From positions 17,432,003-17,496,002 of the forward strand of contig OY757017.1 in NCBI GenBank assembly GCA_963580285.1: 64,000 bases of DNA. Reading direction: 5' to 3'. Below are positions 1 through 9,753 of the stretch, piece by piece. The notes under the pieces are model-generated. The model ran no database searches, had not been told where the DNA came from, and saw only the letters and a list, made by a program, of their open reading frames with translations. The stretch is from Lucinisca nassula (taxonomy: Eukaryota; Mollusca; Bivalvia; Lucinida; Lucinidae). The stretch's first letter is position 1. Every line of letters begins with the position of its first letter. The position numbers and the translations under genes were made by a program.

Positions 1-1646
1 CCCTGGGGCCCTTTGGTTTTTCATAGGCTTATATAGGGAAAATCTTTAAAAAATTTTCTTCTCTGAAACCGTAAGGGCCATGTTTTTGATATTTGGTATG
101 AAGCTTCATCTAGTGGACCCCTACGAAGATTGTTCAAATTATAGTGCTGGGGCAAAAAAAAATGCCCCTGCCCCGGGGCCTTTTGGTTTTACATGGGCAT
201 ATATAGGGAAAATCTTTAAAAATTTTCTTCTCTGAAACCGCTTGGCCCAGGTCTTTGATATTTGGTATGAAGCTTCACCTAGTGGACCTCTACCAAGATT
301 GTTCAAATTATAGTGCTGGGGCCTGAAATGCCCCCGCTCTGAGGCCCTTTGGTTTTTCATGGCTTATATAGGGAAAATCTTTAAAAATCTTCTTCTCTGA
401 AACCGCAATACCTAGGTCTTTGATATTTGGTATGAATCTTCTTCAAGTGGACCCCTACCAAGATTGTTCAAATTATAGTGCTGGGGTCAAATATGTCCCC
501 GCTCCGGGGCCCTTTGGTTTTACATGGGCTTATATAGGGAAAATCTTTAAAAATTTTCTTCTCTGAAACAGTAAGGCCCATGTCTTTGATATTTGGTATG
601 AAGCTTCACCTAGTGGACCCCTACCAAGATTGTTCAAATTATAGCCCTGGGGCCAAAAATGCCCCCGCTCCGGGGCCCTATGATTTAACATGGGCTTATA
701 TATGGAAAATCTTGAAAAATCTTCTTCTCTGAAACCGCAAGGCCCAGGTTTTTGATATTTGGTATGAGGCTTCATCTTGTGGACCCCTACAAAGCTTGTT
801 CAAATAATAGTGCTGGGGCCAAAAATGCCCCCGCCCTGGGGCCCTTTGGTTTTTCATAGGCTTATATAGGGAAAATCTTTAAAAATTTTCTTCTCTGAAA
901 CCGTAAGGGCCATGTTTTTGATATTTGGTATGAAGCTTCATCTAGTGGACCCCTACCAAGATTGTTCAAATTATAGTGCTGGGGCCAAAAATGCCCCCGC
1001 TCAAGGGCCCTTTGGTTTTACATGGGCTTATATAGGGAAGAGCTTTAAAAATCTTCTTCTCTGAAACCGTAAGGCCCAGGTCTTTGATATTTGGTATGAA
1101 GCCGCATCTAGGGGACCCCTACCAAGATTGTTCAAATTAAAGTGCTGGGGACAAAAATGCCCCCGCCCCTGGGCCCTTTGGTTTTACATGGGCTTATATT
1201 GGGAAAATCTTTAAAAATCTTCTTCTCTGAAACCGCAAGGCCTAGGTCTTTGATATTTGGTATGAAGCTTCATCTAGTGGACCCCTACCAAGATTGTTCA
1301 AATTATAGTGCTGGGGCCAAAAATGCCCCCGCACGGGGGCCTTTGGTTTTACATGGGCTTATATAGGGAAAATCTTTAAAAATCTTCATAGACTTATAAA
1401 GGTAAATCTTTAAAAATCTACTTCTCTTAAACTGCAAGGCCGATGTCTTTGATATTTGGTATGGAGCTTCATCTAGTGGACAGTTATAGCCTTTGTTGAT
1501 ATTTGAAATGAAGTTTTACCTTTTTAGACCTCCCATAACAGTATGCACATTATAACCTTGGGGTCAATAATGGCCCTCCCCAGGGCCCACTTGTTACTCT
1601 ATGGATCAGGTGAGCGATCCAGGGCCATCATGGCCCTCTTGTTTTA
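1..1646 (+). repeat. Tandem-core element, right part (pearl/HINE-like), about nine units of 167 bp
   Basis: Units repeat at a spacing of about 162-171 bp, with the anchor CCTTTGGTTTTACATGGGC near 10, 181, 349, 511, 675, 844, 1010, 1177 and 1344. A decayed unit then runs to about 1600. The array enters from outside the window, so its left end is not seen. It ends in a short hairpin followed by CTCTTGTTTT, the same ending as the larger element at 11.8-14.1 kb. Known family context: bivalve pearl elements and Helentron-associated elements have 150-170 bp tandem cores. Assignment to that class is inference, since no Rep/helicase is present. ORFs inside are chance frames. Confidence 0.7.
1604..1646 (+). 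other. 3' terminal hairpin of the tandem-core element
   Basis: CAGGTGAGCGATCC is followed by the hairpin AGGGCCATCATGGCCCT (1621-1637) and then CTTGTTTT. The matching end at about 14100-14143 has CAGGTGAGCGATACAGG, a hairpin with a different stem sequence (GGACCAAG/CTTGGTCC), and the same CTCTTG. The stem is kept while its bases differ, as expected for a structural 3' end such as that of Helitron-type elements. Confidence 0.55.
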
Positions 1647-1683
1647 TTTTCATTTTTTGGGGGGAGGGGGGGGGGGGGGGTTG

Positions 1684-1800
1684 CGGTAATAAGGTCAACA
1701 ATCCTAGGTGATATAGGACGATATTTCACGGCTCCTAAAATGTCATTTGATACCTGATAATTTGTGATACATTTCCGTGCCAAGCATAGATTGTGGGTGT
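1684..1800 (+). repeat. Direct repeat copy 1, half of a hairpin MITE
   Basis: About 110 bp (…GGCTCCTAAAATGTCATT… to …CCAAGCATAGATTGTGGGTG) recur at 2277-2390. The second copy runs on into a decayed D-type hairpin, while this copy stops halfway through the hairpin. Between the two lies unassigned sequence containing a hammerhead ribozyme motif. Confidence 0.6.
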
Positions 1801-2009
1801 AAATAAACAAACCGAAAATATATTTCTTTTATCTTTCTTGCACTATTTCATTTTAACTTTATTTTCACTGAAGGGTGTATATTCTTACACGTAAGCATTA
1901 ACACCAGCGTTTCAGCATATGAACCTGACGGCCATACATCATGTGTAGTTTATATTTTCTTGTCCTTTGGGATCATTGATTCCACTGTGGAATTTTGACA
2001 ATATTTGAG

Positions 2010-2053
2010 GGTCACTGATGAGGCATAATTGGCCGAAACTAGCTAGTCTGGCC
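2010..2053 (+). ncRNA. Hammerhead ribozyme motif, isolated
   Basis: The core is complete: CTGATGA at 2015-2021, GAAA at 2035-2038, and a predicted cleavage site after C2048 (GTC). Stem I pairs GGTCA (2010-2014) with TGGCC (2049-2053), 5 bp with one G-U. Stem II is GGC/GCC around a 7-nt loop (2022-2034). Stem III is the perfect palindrome ACTAGCTAGT (2038-2047). It can form only a 3 bp hairpin alone but 10 bp between two molecules, as in the dimeric hammerheads of Penelope-like elements. No Penelope ORF is adjacent, so this may be a decayed terminal repeat or a ribozyme-bearing non-autonomous element. Confidence 0.75.
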
Positions 2054-2276
2054 AAGAAAACATGTACACTTTATACTTTCCAGTTCTGTGTTGTATTCCT
2101 TGCTTCCAAAGGATAACTCTTTTATAGAACACATTTTCTTATTATTCTGAAGTTTGATCTTCACATGAAAACACATTTACCCTTCCCATTTTCCTGTTTC
2201 CCAAATCCTAATAATACCAAGAACGATTTTTTTCCGTTAGCGGAACGCTGGTTGAAGATTCCGTTTTACTTTCTTT

Positions 2277-2445
2277 GTAATAAGGGTAATAACCCTATGT
2301 GGTATAATGCCATATTTCATGGCTCCTAAAATGTCATTCGACTCCTGATTATATGTGATATGTTTTTGTGCCAAGCATAGCTTGTGAGTGGCGGTAAAAG
2401 TCGCTTCATTGATGCGGTTCTAATGAGTACCCACAATCTAAATAA
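2277..2445 (+). mobile_element. Direct repeat copy 2 plus decayed D-type hairpin
   Basis: This repeats 1684-1800 and continues through a degenerate D hairpin: TTCATTGATGCGGTTCTAA near 2405-2423, then GTACCCACAATCTA and AATAAGAAAA. It is best read as a worn MITE of the D superfamily. Confidence 0.55.
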
Positions 2446-2778
2446 GAAAATAAATAAATAAATAAAAGTAAACAAAAACGCATGCCCTTGAAAATCCAAG
2501 TTCTTTTTCGTTTGCACCTTTGTGTGTGCGAAGCATGCACATTTTGGAGTGCTTTCTTGAAGATTTTCGTATGCTGAATTACACTGTTCCCAATAGACAA
2601 GCATATAAATGGGTGATGAACACAACCTGCAGATTTCCTGGTAGCTTTCCTATAAGATGATCCCTTCTGCAAAAGAGTCTTGCTCTTAAAGGAAAGAATT
2701 TGCTCCTGCGAAACAAATGCTTGTCTTTTCTGATCGACAGCGGGAAACACAAGTATGTTTGAAAGTGACTGATAGTTC

Positions 2779-3033
2779 AAAGGCGGTTCTTCTGTCGCGG
2801 TTCATTTTTGTTATAGTTTGTCTTTGAATGTGTGTGCCCTTTATATGTTTGTTTTGGATAGTCAATTGGCCATTTTGTGGGAAAGACACTGCCCTTTTGG
2901 CTTTCCGCTAGTGATGTTTCCATTAGGTTCTAGTTATTTCATGTTCGTGTTTCTTTCCCTTTTGGTGTCTCTGATGGGAATTGTGGGTTAATTTGTATCG
3001 ATTTCTGATCATTGCATTCACTTCTATTTTGCA
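2779..3033 (+). mobile_element. Family M retroelement 3' tail, fragment
   Basis: It matches the tail that follows the family M reverse-transcriptase fragment at 41.6-42.2 kb: GGCGGTTCTTCTGTCGCGGT, GGCCATTTTGTGGGAAAG, a CCCTTTTGGTGTCTCTGATG-like stretch, and the end GATCATTGCATTCACTTCTA. It is non-coding and truncated at its left. Confidence 0.7.
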
Positions 3034-3360
3034 TCCGCTATATATGTGCCCATTATCTTCAGGTGCATTCAGTGTAGAAGAAAACTCGCGCTGGAACAGG
3101 TTCACGATGACTTGTGAAACCAAGGAGTAGTTTTATGAGCATGCACATACGTGTAGTGTGTCTAATTTCTGCAGTTGATGTGTTGATGAACATGAAAGTG
3201 AAACAACTCGCTTCCCTCCATTTAACCGACGCATTATGCAAATAGTATGGGCCATGAGTGCTCGTATGAACCGCCTCAAGGGTTTCTGTGCGACACATTC
3301 GATGCTGGTTTGCAATCAATGGCTGTGTATCATCAATGTCATGCTGCATGACTCACTTGC

Positions 3361-3615
3361 TCAAATGTACGGTAACAATACAAGGTACAGCTCTACAAAG
3401 TACAGTGTCTAAATGTTGTTTATGTGGACACATTGTCGTCTCTTCTCTCAGTGTTTGTATAATCAAATGCACGGTAAAAATACAAGGTACAGCTCTAAAG
3501 TACAGTGTCTAAATTTTATTTATGTGGACACATTGTCGTCTATTCTGTCAGTGTTTGTATAATCAAATGTACGGTAACAATACAAGGTACAGCTCTAAAG
3601 TACAGTGTCTAATTG
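3361..3615 (+). repeat. Tandem repeat, about 100 bp unit, 2.5 copies
   Basis: CGGTAACAATACAAGGTACA recurs near 3370, 3472 and 3572. Each copy continues through AAAGTACAGTGTCTAA and TATGTGGACACATTGTCGTC. The third copy stops after the first half. No ORF or TE signature is recognised. Confidence 0.85.
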
Positions 3616-4465
3616 GTCTTTATGAAAGCTGTACTTGCTACAGTACAGAATTGAATATTCTGATGCTTCTGATTGGATTTGATGCTAAGCCATTATTTTT
3701 CTGAGAAGTTTTATTGTTAATTAGAAAAAATATTAGTTGGTATTTGCTATTGTAAAAAGGAGCTGATTTAAATAGAACCAGAAAATTGTGCTGACTGGCC
3801 ACTGGAAATGCCTAGATTTATTCCCTGCGGATGGGTTTGTTGACACTGACTGCCGAAAAGGCCAAGATATGCCGCACAACACCCATTTTCTTTTAACTGC
3901 TTCTGTCAAATTATATGCCTTATTATTGAAAATTTAGACTTGTTGAAATATGATAGAACATGGATTATGCCCCAATTTACATTGTGAGTCTGGGGATTAT
4001 TTTTTACTGCAGTTCCACCTGACAGCGTTCTTTCATCACCAACGAAATAACATGTTCCAGTTGAAAGTTTCTCATACGTGTACAGAAAACGGTGTCTGAT
4101 TAGGTTCTAAATTCTTTGCTTAAAGTACATGGTGGTTTTGTATATCTTTCAGCGTACAATACAGCCCGTATCTTGTGCGGACAACATATTTTCTTGTGCG
4201 CACAACATTAAAAAAAAACATTCATGTCCCTTTCCGGGTTCCGTGTTTACCAGCATAAGTCTGAAATTCTAAGCAACAAATGTTGCCTACGTAATATACT
4301 TTCAAAGTTAAAGGTTACAATAATTTAAATGAGTCCAGCATAAATAATCCATGCACAGCTAAGTCTTCATAAGGAAAACATGTCCGTGTGAAATAATGGC
4401 GGTCAACATGGTGTCAGAAGTGACAAAGATTGGATTAAAATGATAACATCTTTCTTATTTGTGCT
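3616..4465. other. No recognised gene, unassigned sequence
   Basis: AT-rich non-coding sequence. The only recognisable piece is at 4177-4217, a short run of CTTGTGCGGACAACATATT-like units related to the palindromic minisatellites at 40375-40445 and 47170-47345. As at 40.4 kb, it is followed by a CATGTCCC…GGGTTCCGT stretch. Confidence 0.5.
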
Positions 4466-4481
4466 TTCAACATAGATTGTG

Positions 4482-4813
4482 ACCGGCCCCGATAGCTCAG
4501 TTGGTAGAGTGTCCGCTCCGGGGAACGGGAGGTCTCGGGTTCGATCCCGGGCCGCGACATACCAAAGTCGTTAAAAATGGTACTAGCTGCTCCTCGCTTG
4601 GCACTCAGATTTACGGGGTAGAGCTAGGACTGGTCGATCCAGTGTCAGGATAATGTGACTGAGTGTGGTATCATGTAATGTGTCTGGGACATGATACTTC
4701 AGTGAGGCAGCACTATAAACGTGAGCATTGAGCTCCCTGTCGCAACCAGACACCGTCGTGATATGACTGAAAAATTGTTGAAAGCGACGTTAAACCCGAA
4801 TTCACACACACAC
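4482..4813 (+). mobile_element. SINE family C, full copy with target-site duplication
   Basis: The tRNA-like head starts near 4485 and has an A box (TAGCTCAGTTGG) and a B box (GGTTCGATCCC). The body ends in a TTGAAAGCGACGTTAAACCC tail and (CA)n. The 15 bp duplication TCAACATAGATTGTG lies at 4467-4481 and 4814-4828. The SINE therefore split the stem of a D-type hairpin that resumes at 4816. It moves by retroposition using a LINE reverse transcriptase from elsewhere. It is very similar to the copies at 39.5 and 47.9 kb, which suggests recent activity. Confidence 0.9.
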
Positions 4814-4974
4814 TCAACATAGATTGTGGGTGCTCGTTAGAAACGCCTCAATGAGGCGGTTCTAACGAGTACCAACAATCTATGTTTTCGAGCAAAAATA
4901 AGGCAGAAAAATGTATACCCCCGTAAACCCCACTTTTCTGTATATAATATGGGGTTTAGAGGGGTCTTCGTTTC
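4814..4974 (+). mobile_element. D2-type hairpin MITE, truncated
   Basis: The hairpin (4816-4886) has the arm GCTCGTTAGAAACGCCTC and the tip TCAATGA. It is followed by an AATAAGGCAGAAAAATGTAT run, a TAAACCCC/GGGGTTTA pair and TTTCACGG. It is joined at 4975 to a family M tail. Confidence 0.75.
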
Positions 4975-5292
4975 ACGGCCTTCATGCGGACTGAACGAAT
5001 TATTTGTCTTAATCGCGACGGAAGTAAGGGCGAGGATTGTGGCCACGTAAAATCGATTTAAGCCCCCCAGTGGAAATCATACCACTGACCGTTCCAAGGC
5101 GGTTCTTCTGTGGCGGTTTATATATGGTGCTGTTTTTTACTTACTGTGTGTATCACTTGTGTCTTTTTATTTTGGATGGCCATATGGCCATTTTGTGGGA
5201 AAGTCACTGTCCTTATGGCCTTCCTTTGTTTAGGTTTCCATTATGGTCTGGTCGCTTAATCTTTGTGTTTCTTTCCCTTTGGTGCCTTTCAC
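4975..5292 (+). mobile_element. Family M 3' tail, 5' and middle portion
   Basis: It begins CCTTCATGCGGACTGAACGA and runs through GCGAGGATTGTGGCCACGTA, CTGACCGTTCCAAGGCGGTT and GGCCATTTTGTGGGAAAGTC. It breaks off at CCCTTTGGTGCC, where the ATACGCA-rich block begins. Equivalent tails follow reverse-transcriptase fragments at 41.6 and 61.0 kb. Confidence 0.75.
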
Positions 5293-5570
5293 AGCAAAAA
5301 GTCGCCAAAATAAACAGAAATACGCAAATACGTGTGTGACAAAGTTTACGTGTGCAAAAGCATCGTGCGTATATGAAACGAATACGCAATGCGCGTATTG
5401 CGAAGTTTTAATCATGCAGACGCATTGAGCGTATCGGTAAACAATACGCATTGCGTATGCATGCTGACGCAGATGCACTTTTTCAAAAACAATACGCATT
5501 GAGTGTGTGACAAAACGCGTATTGCGGATTTGAAATACGACAATCACAAATACGCAGTCGCCTCGATATT
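5293..5570 (+). repeat. ATACGCA/TGCGTAT-rich irregular repeat block
   Basis: Short motifs such as AATACGCA, TGCGTATTG and CATTGCGTATGCATG recur irregularly in both orientations. A related block at 18105-18450 also sits inside family M tail sequence, so the two may be one element or an internal tail variant. Confidence 0.55.
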
Positions 5571-5617
5571 TAAGAACAAGTGTTTGATACCTTTACCTAG
5601 GCGTAAATTCTACTATC

Positions 5618-5900
5618 CATCACGAAAACACGCCTATATAATTTTGACCCTCTTGAACCCCACTTTTATATAGTAAAACTGGGGTTTTCGGGGTATACCT
5701 TATTTATCTTATTTCTGCTCTAAAATATAAATTGTGGGTACTCGATAGAACCGCCTCGATGAGGTGGTTCTAACGAGTGCCGACAATCTATATTTTGAGC
5801 AGAATTAAGAAAAATATCACAATTTTTCATCTTATTTTTTTCTTTTTTTTTTCGGCGATAAAGGTGGCAATGCAATTGTATAGGCGTGTTTACGTAATGC
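5618..5900 (+). mobile_element. D1 hairpin MITE, complete
   Basis: The terminal inverted repeats are CATCACGAAAACACGCCTAT (5619 onward) and ATAGGCGTGTTTACGTAATG (ending 5899). The centre carries the D hairpin (5724-5795), flanked by TTATTTCTGCTC and GAGCAGAATTAAG, which extend the inverted symmetry. Outside it are a CCCCACTTTT…AAAACTGGGG pair and a T-rich stretch ending in TTTTTTTTCGGCGATAAAG. It is non-coding, so a transposase would have to come from elsewhere. Confidence 0.85.
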
Positions 5901-6299
5901 ATGCTGAAAAAAAAATTTGGTCAGTAGGTGGGAGAATTTTTTTTTTATTATTTTATTTTTTTCCCTCGAAAAATACAGAGTCGGGCCTGTATTTTTTGTT
6001 TTTGGCGTGTACATGTTTTTTGATAATAAAGTTGTCATGTTACTTGGATTGTATATCATAATTCATTTTAAATGCTCAAAAAATTCAGCTCTGTAAATTG
6101 TAATACTATGGGAAAATGCAAAGACGACAGTGGGTAGGGTCGGATATTGAAAATGATAGGGTTGGTGTTTAAATTTTTATTTTGTTCTTTATTGATAAGC
6201 AAGGTCGTTGGGTTAGCGAAAACACGGCTATTTTGGGGGGCCTTAGTTCACTTTTGGCTTTTATTTTCTTTACCTTCGCGATCTGTATATTGTCACAAA
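5901..6299. other. No recognised gene, T-rich sequence
   Basis: Long T runs and AT-rich DNA. No repeat family identified. Confidence 0.4.
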
Positions 6300-6630
6300 T
6301 TACGAGTACATCTATACAATTCTGACCCCTTAAACCCCATTTTGAAATAGTAAAACTGGAGTTGACTGGGATAAGCATTATTTTTATTTTTCTGCTCAGA
6401 AACATAGAGTGTGGATAATCGTAAAAACAACCTCACCGAGGCGATTCTTTCGAGTATCCACAGTCTGTGGTTTGAGCGGAAACATGAAAAATATCAGGAT
6501 TTTTATCTGAAAAACATAGATTATGGATAGTCATAAAAACAGCCTCGTCGAGGCGATTCTATCGATTGCCCACGGTCTGTGTTTCGAGCAGAAACGTGAA
6601 AAATATCAGGATTGTTACCTGAAAAGTTTA
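6300..6630 (+). mobile_element. D1-like MITE with duplicated, diverged hairpin
   Basis: It starts with a CTATACAATTCTGACCCC stretch and a TAAACCCC/ACTGGAGTT pair. Two hairpin modules follow (about 6408-6478 and 6514-6575), each trailed by GAAACRTGAAAAATATCAGG. The stems have decayed unevenly, with tips TCACCGA and TCGTCGA. Confidence 0.65.
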
Positions 6631-6635
6631 GTTCT

Positions 6636-6670
6636 ATTTTTATTTATTTATTTATTTATTTATTTATTTT
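6636..6670. repeat. (TTTA)n microsatellite
   Basis: Uninterrupted TTTA repeats. Confidence 0.9.
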
Positions 6671-6777
6671 GGTGCTAAAATTTTACCAATATATTTGAAT
6701 AGGCGTCAAATGTCCTCTGCATTGTTTGCCCAGACATGTACGTATAAAAAAGTATTATTCGTTTTGTTTGGAGCAGG

Positions 6778-6985
6778 CTATCTTGTGCATACCTCGCTGA
6801 CTCATAGTCATTAGGTCTTTCACCGCCGTGGGTTCGAGCCTCGCTGGAGCCACATATAAGACGCCAAGTTCTGCAACGGAAGGTCAGGTGATATTTCTCC
6901 GGGCATTCCGGTTTTCGCCTACCTCTGTTTAACGATCGGCTCAATATGAGTGATATAATGGTGAAAGGGCCGTAAAACCCAAACC
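6778..6985 (+). mobile_element. SINE family B, diverged copy
   Basis: It retains the B box region GTGGGTTCGAGCCTCGCTGG and the body GACGCCAAGTTCTGCAACGG…GTTTTCGCCTACCTCTG…GATCGGCTCAATATGAGTGA, ending GGGCCGTAAAACCCAAAC. The A-box half is degraded. Confidence 0.8.
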
Positions 6986-7240
6986 AAAGTACATGTACAT
7001 GCCATTGACATCAATTACATATTGCAACATTGTGTAAGAAATCAACAAATCGCCAGACCTTACAGCTGACCAGTACAACAACATAAATTATATTAAAGTC
7101 AGATTAATGGCCATTTCACTGGAATGCCACTGATAGCCAGGGCCGGTCTTTAAGAAAATAGGGGCTTAATTGCCCTTTGGGAGACATTATCACTGCATTG
7201 GGTCATTGGCTTAGAATATCTCTGAGTAACAGAAGTAATT

Positions 7241-7523
7241 TTGTTTGATTTGAGGTCTAACGTCCCCGTCAACACTGTAAAGGTCATTTTGGAGACGTTG
7301 CTTCCAATTTTGTGGGACTTTTACCCGACATTGAGATGAAATGACATCTCAAGCCCTGCCGTCCAATTATGAAACCAATAGGGTTTATAAGCATGGACGG
7401 GCCGACTCGGAACGCTTTGCCTGGGCAGGCTTAGATCCTATAAGCAGTTTACCTGTACTCGTGTGCGGGTCGGTTTCAGCTCTGCATGGAAGCATCATGC
7501 AGCCAGCCCCGATGGGCGGGGCC
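7241..7523 (+). mobile_element. SINE-like family A, nearly full copy
   Basis: It runs from TTGTTTGATTTGAGGTCTAA to CCCCGATGGGCGGGGCC. Recurrent blocks are CATTTTGGAGACGTTGCTTC, GACATTGAGATGAAATGACA, a GGCAGGCTTAGATCC segment, and GCATGGAAGCATCATGCAGC. This family is read here with the GTTT end on the left. The reverse strand ends in an A/C-rich CAAATCAAACAAAC tail, so transcription is probably from the other strand. No clear tRNA head is seen, so its class is uncertain. Confidence 0.8.
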
Positions 7524-7577
7524 GATAACAGAAGTAAAGTTTATTTATCTATTTATTTATTTTGAGTATAAATGCAC

Positions 7578-7702
7578 ACATCCTTTTCACCAGAAGCGCT
7601 TCTTGAATCAGAGGAAGGGAAAGAGTGACTAGGAAAAGATTTCAAGATCAGTCTCAACGACGGAATTCATAGGTTCATTTTTTATTCATTTACAGTTTAT
7701 TT

Positions 7703-7749
<47 letters not shown>

Positions 7750-7780
7750 TTTTATTTATTTATTTAGTTATTTATTTATT
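7578..7780 (+). repeat. SINE Q 3' fragment and (TTTA)n microsatellite
   Basis: TTTTCACCAGAAGCGCTTCT…TGAATCAGAGGAAGG matches the end of the element at 21.57-21.78 kb. From about 7690 to 7780 the sequence is TTTA repeats. Confidence 0.65.
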
Positions 7781-7783
7781 ATG

Positions 7784-7860
7784 TCCCCTTCCCCTGAAAG
7801 GGGAGGAGACACATTGTTTTGCTACGGTTCTGTGCGTCTGTCGGTCCTTAGACTGGAAAC
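7784..7860 (+). mobile_element. Hairpin-plus-GTCTGTCGGTC head of a tandem-core type element
   Basis: CCCCTTCCCCTGAAAGGGGAGG makes a hairpin followed by AGACACATTGTTTTGC and TGCGTCTGTCGGTCC. The same plan (hairpin, then a GTC-rich microsatellite) is seen at 10144, 11817, 21268 and, reversed, at 62.1 kb. The body is missing or unrecognised. Confidence 0.5.
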
Positions 7861-8162
7861 AGTCCATTCATTTAATCATTTCACTTATAAGAATATGCTT
7901 ATTAATTTTAACCCAGCTCAAAAGCAATGACTTCCATCCCATAGCACCAAAAGTTTTGGAGATCAGAAAGTATTAGAGAGGAGAAAAATATAAATGCCTT
8001 GCTAATACAAAGGAGAAGATATTGGTTAAACTTTTGGACTGATTCCAGTCTAGTCGGTCCTTTGTTAGTCCTTATCCCGTTGAACACGGCAATGTCGACC
8101 TTTGCAAACAATGTAGGTCCAGATCAGATGGCTTCTACGCCGTTTGCCATCTAGCGAATACA

Positions 8163-8450
8163 TTTTATCATCAGGCAAGCACGCCTATATAATTTTGACC
8201 CCACGTTTTGGACGTTTTTTTTTTTTTTTTTTTTTTCAAGGAAAAATTCCGTCCTTTAGAAAAGCGATGTCCGTGCGGGCGGGCGGGCGGCCGGGCGTCC
8301 GCGTCCCGGTTTTCCTTTTTACGTTTTACCTTTTGGTTGACCCTTTTTTCAAAAACCCGTCCATAATGTCATTTGGCGTTTTTCTTGTATACAGTAAAAC
8401 TGGGGTTTACAGGGGTATACATTATTTTTCTTATTTCGGCATGGGCCATT
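8163..8450 (+). mobile_element. Broken D1 MITE
   Basis: A D1 left end (GCAAGCACGCCTATATAATT) at 8175-8200 and D1 inner sequence (GTAAAACTGGGGTTTACAGG) at 8394-8445 are separated by T-rich and GGGCGGGC-rich filler. The hairpin and right end are absent. A family A SINE follows. Confidence 0.55.
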
Positions 8451-8468
8451 ATACTTAAAATAAATAAG

Positions 8469-9030
8469 GCCCCCGCCCATCGGGGCTTGAAGAAATAGGT
8501 GGCCTGCACGATGCTCCCACGCAGAGATAAATCCGACCCGCACACGAATACTGGAAAACCGCTAAGAGGATCTAAGCCTGCCCAGGCAAAGCGGTGAGAG
8601 TCGGAGCGTCCATGCTTATAAACCTTATTTGTTTCATTCGGCGACAGGGATTGAGATGTCATCTCATCTCAACGTCTGGTAAAAGTCCCACAAAACGGGC
8701 CTCCGTGGCCTAGTGGTTAAGAGCGCTGACTCTTGATCATTAGGTCTCTCACCGCTGTGGTTCGAGCCTCGCTCGGGTCACATGTGTGACGCCAAGTTCT
8801 GCAACGGAAGGTCAGGTGGTTTTTCACCGGGTACTCCGGTTTTCGCCTACCTCTAATTAACGATCGGCTCGATATGAGTGAAATAATCTTGAAATGGCCG
8901 TAAAACCAAAACACAAAAAAAGTCCCACAAAATTGGAAGCAACGTCTCCAAAATGACATTTACAGTGTTGACGGGGACGTTAAACCTCAAATGAAACGAA
9001 CAAACTCAAAATCAATAAACAGACAAATAA
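8469..9030 (-). mobile_element. SINE-like family A, split by a SINE B
   Basis: The left part (8469-8695) starts GCCCCCGCCCATCGGGGCTT. The right part (8918-9030) resumes at AAAAGTCCCACAAAATTGGA and ends in ACGTTAAACCTCAAATGAAA and an A-rich tail. The two parts join in register once the inserted SINE B and one copy of the duplication are ignored. Confidence 0.85.
8696..8917 (+). mobile_element. SINE family B, full copy with 15 bp target-site duplication
   Basis: The tRNA-like head (A box TGGCCTAGTGG, B box GGTTCGAGCC) starts CGGGCCTCCGTGGCC. The body ends GGCCGTAAAACCAAAACAC plus a short A-run. It is flanked by AAAAGTCCCACAAAA at 8681-8695 and 8918-8932, a perfect 15 bp duplication. This shows B was mobile after A. 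A and B boxes imply RNA polymerase III transcription. Confidence 0.92.
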
Positions 9031-9122
9031 ATTTTACTTCATTCTTAGCCAGTACAGTGATATTGTCTCCTAAAGGGCAATTTAGCCCCTATTTTTATTT
9101 GGAATTTTCTCTCTCTCTATCT

Positions 9123-9171
9123 CTTCTTCTTCTTCTTCTTCTTCTTCTTCTTCTTCTTCTTCTTCTTCTTC
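9123..9171. repeat. (TTC)n microsatellite
   Basis: About sixteen uninterrupted TTC units. The leucine-rich frame across it is an artefact. Confidence 0.95.
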
Positions 9172-9239
9172 AGCCAAGCAAGATGCGCTATACATGTAGG
9201 CAGATTCTTAGCTCATTTTGATGCATCATTAAATTCTAG

Positions 9240-9310
9240 TAAATTCTAGTGTCAGCGAGGGCTGAAGCAATTAAACAGTAGGGAGCAACCTCTTGCCCTT
9301 CTTAATTAAA
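9240..9310 (+). repeat. Dispersed repeat, inverted partner at 17.1 kb
   Basis: GGGCTGAAGCAATTAAACAG…GGGAGCAACCTCTTGCCCTT reappears as its reverse complement at about 17108-17152 (GGGCTAGAGGTTGCTTCC…TTTAATAGCTTCAGC). Function unknown. Confidence 0.6.
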
Positions 9311-9537
9311 GTTCCCTGATATTCAGTCAGATAAACTCCAACACACTGCAACAGAATAAACAGAATAAAAGGGTTCTCTGATACAGTTTTTGTTTCAATA
9401 CCCAGTCAACAGCTAAGGTCATGTTGGGTCAGTCCGTTCCCTTCACTGTTCCTGGACATGATAAGATACTAGCACATTGTGGGATCATGCTTTAGATATA
9501 ATAGTCATGAAATGAAAGTACATGTACATGATTCAGA

Positions 9538-9741
9538 AACGGGCTTCCGTGGCCTAGTGGTTAAGAGCGCTGACTCTTGATCATGTGAGACGCCAAGTTC
9601 TGCAACGGAAGGTCAGGTGGTTTTTCTCCGGGTACTCCGGTTTTCGCCCACCTCTGATTAACGATCGGCTCGATATGATTAAAACAATCTTGAAAGGGCC
9701 TTAAAACCAAAATGAAAAAAAAAAAAAAAAAAAAAAAAAAA
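9538..9741 (+). mobile_element. SINE family B lacking its B box, with target-site duplication
   Basis: The duplication ACATGATTCAGA lies at 9526-9537 and 9742-9753, and the tail is a long A-run (9715-9741). Relative to the 8.7 kb copy, about 45 bp including the B box are missing between TCTTGATCA and CATGTGAGACGCC. The copy should be unable to use its internal promoter now. The loss may have come during or after insertion. Confidence 0.88.
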
Positions 9742-9753
9742 ACATGATTCAGA

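Noticed and set aside
4485..4560. A tRNA gene (GGCCCCGATAGCTCAG…)
   Set aside because: It is the head of SINE C. The same head plus a constant 250 bp body and flanking duplications occur three times.
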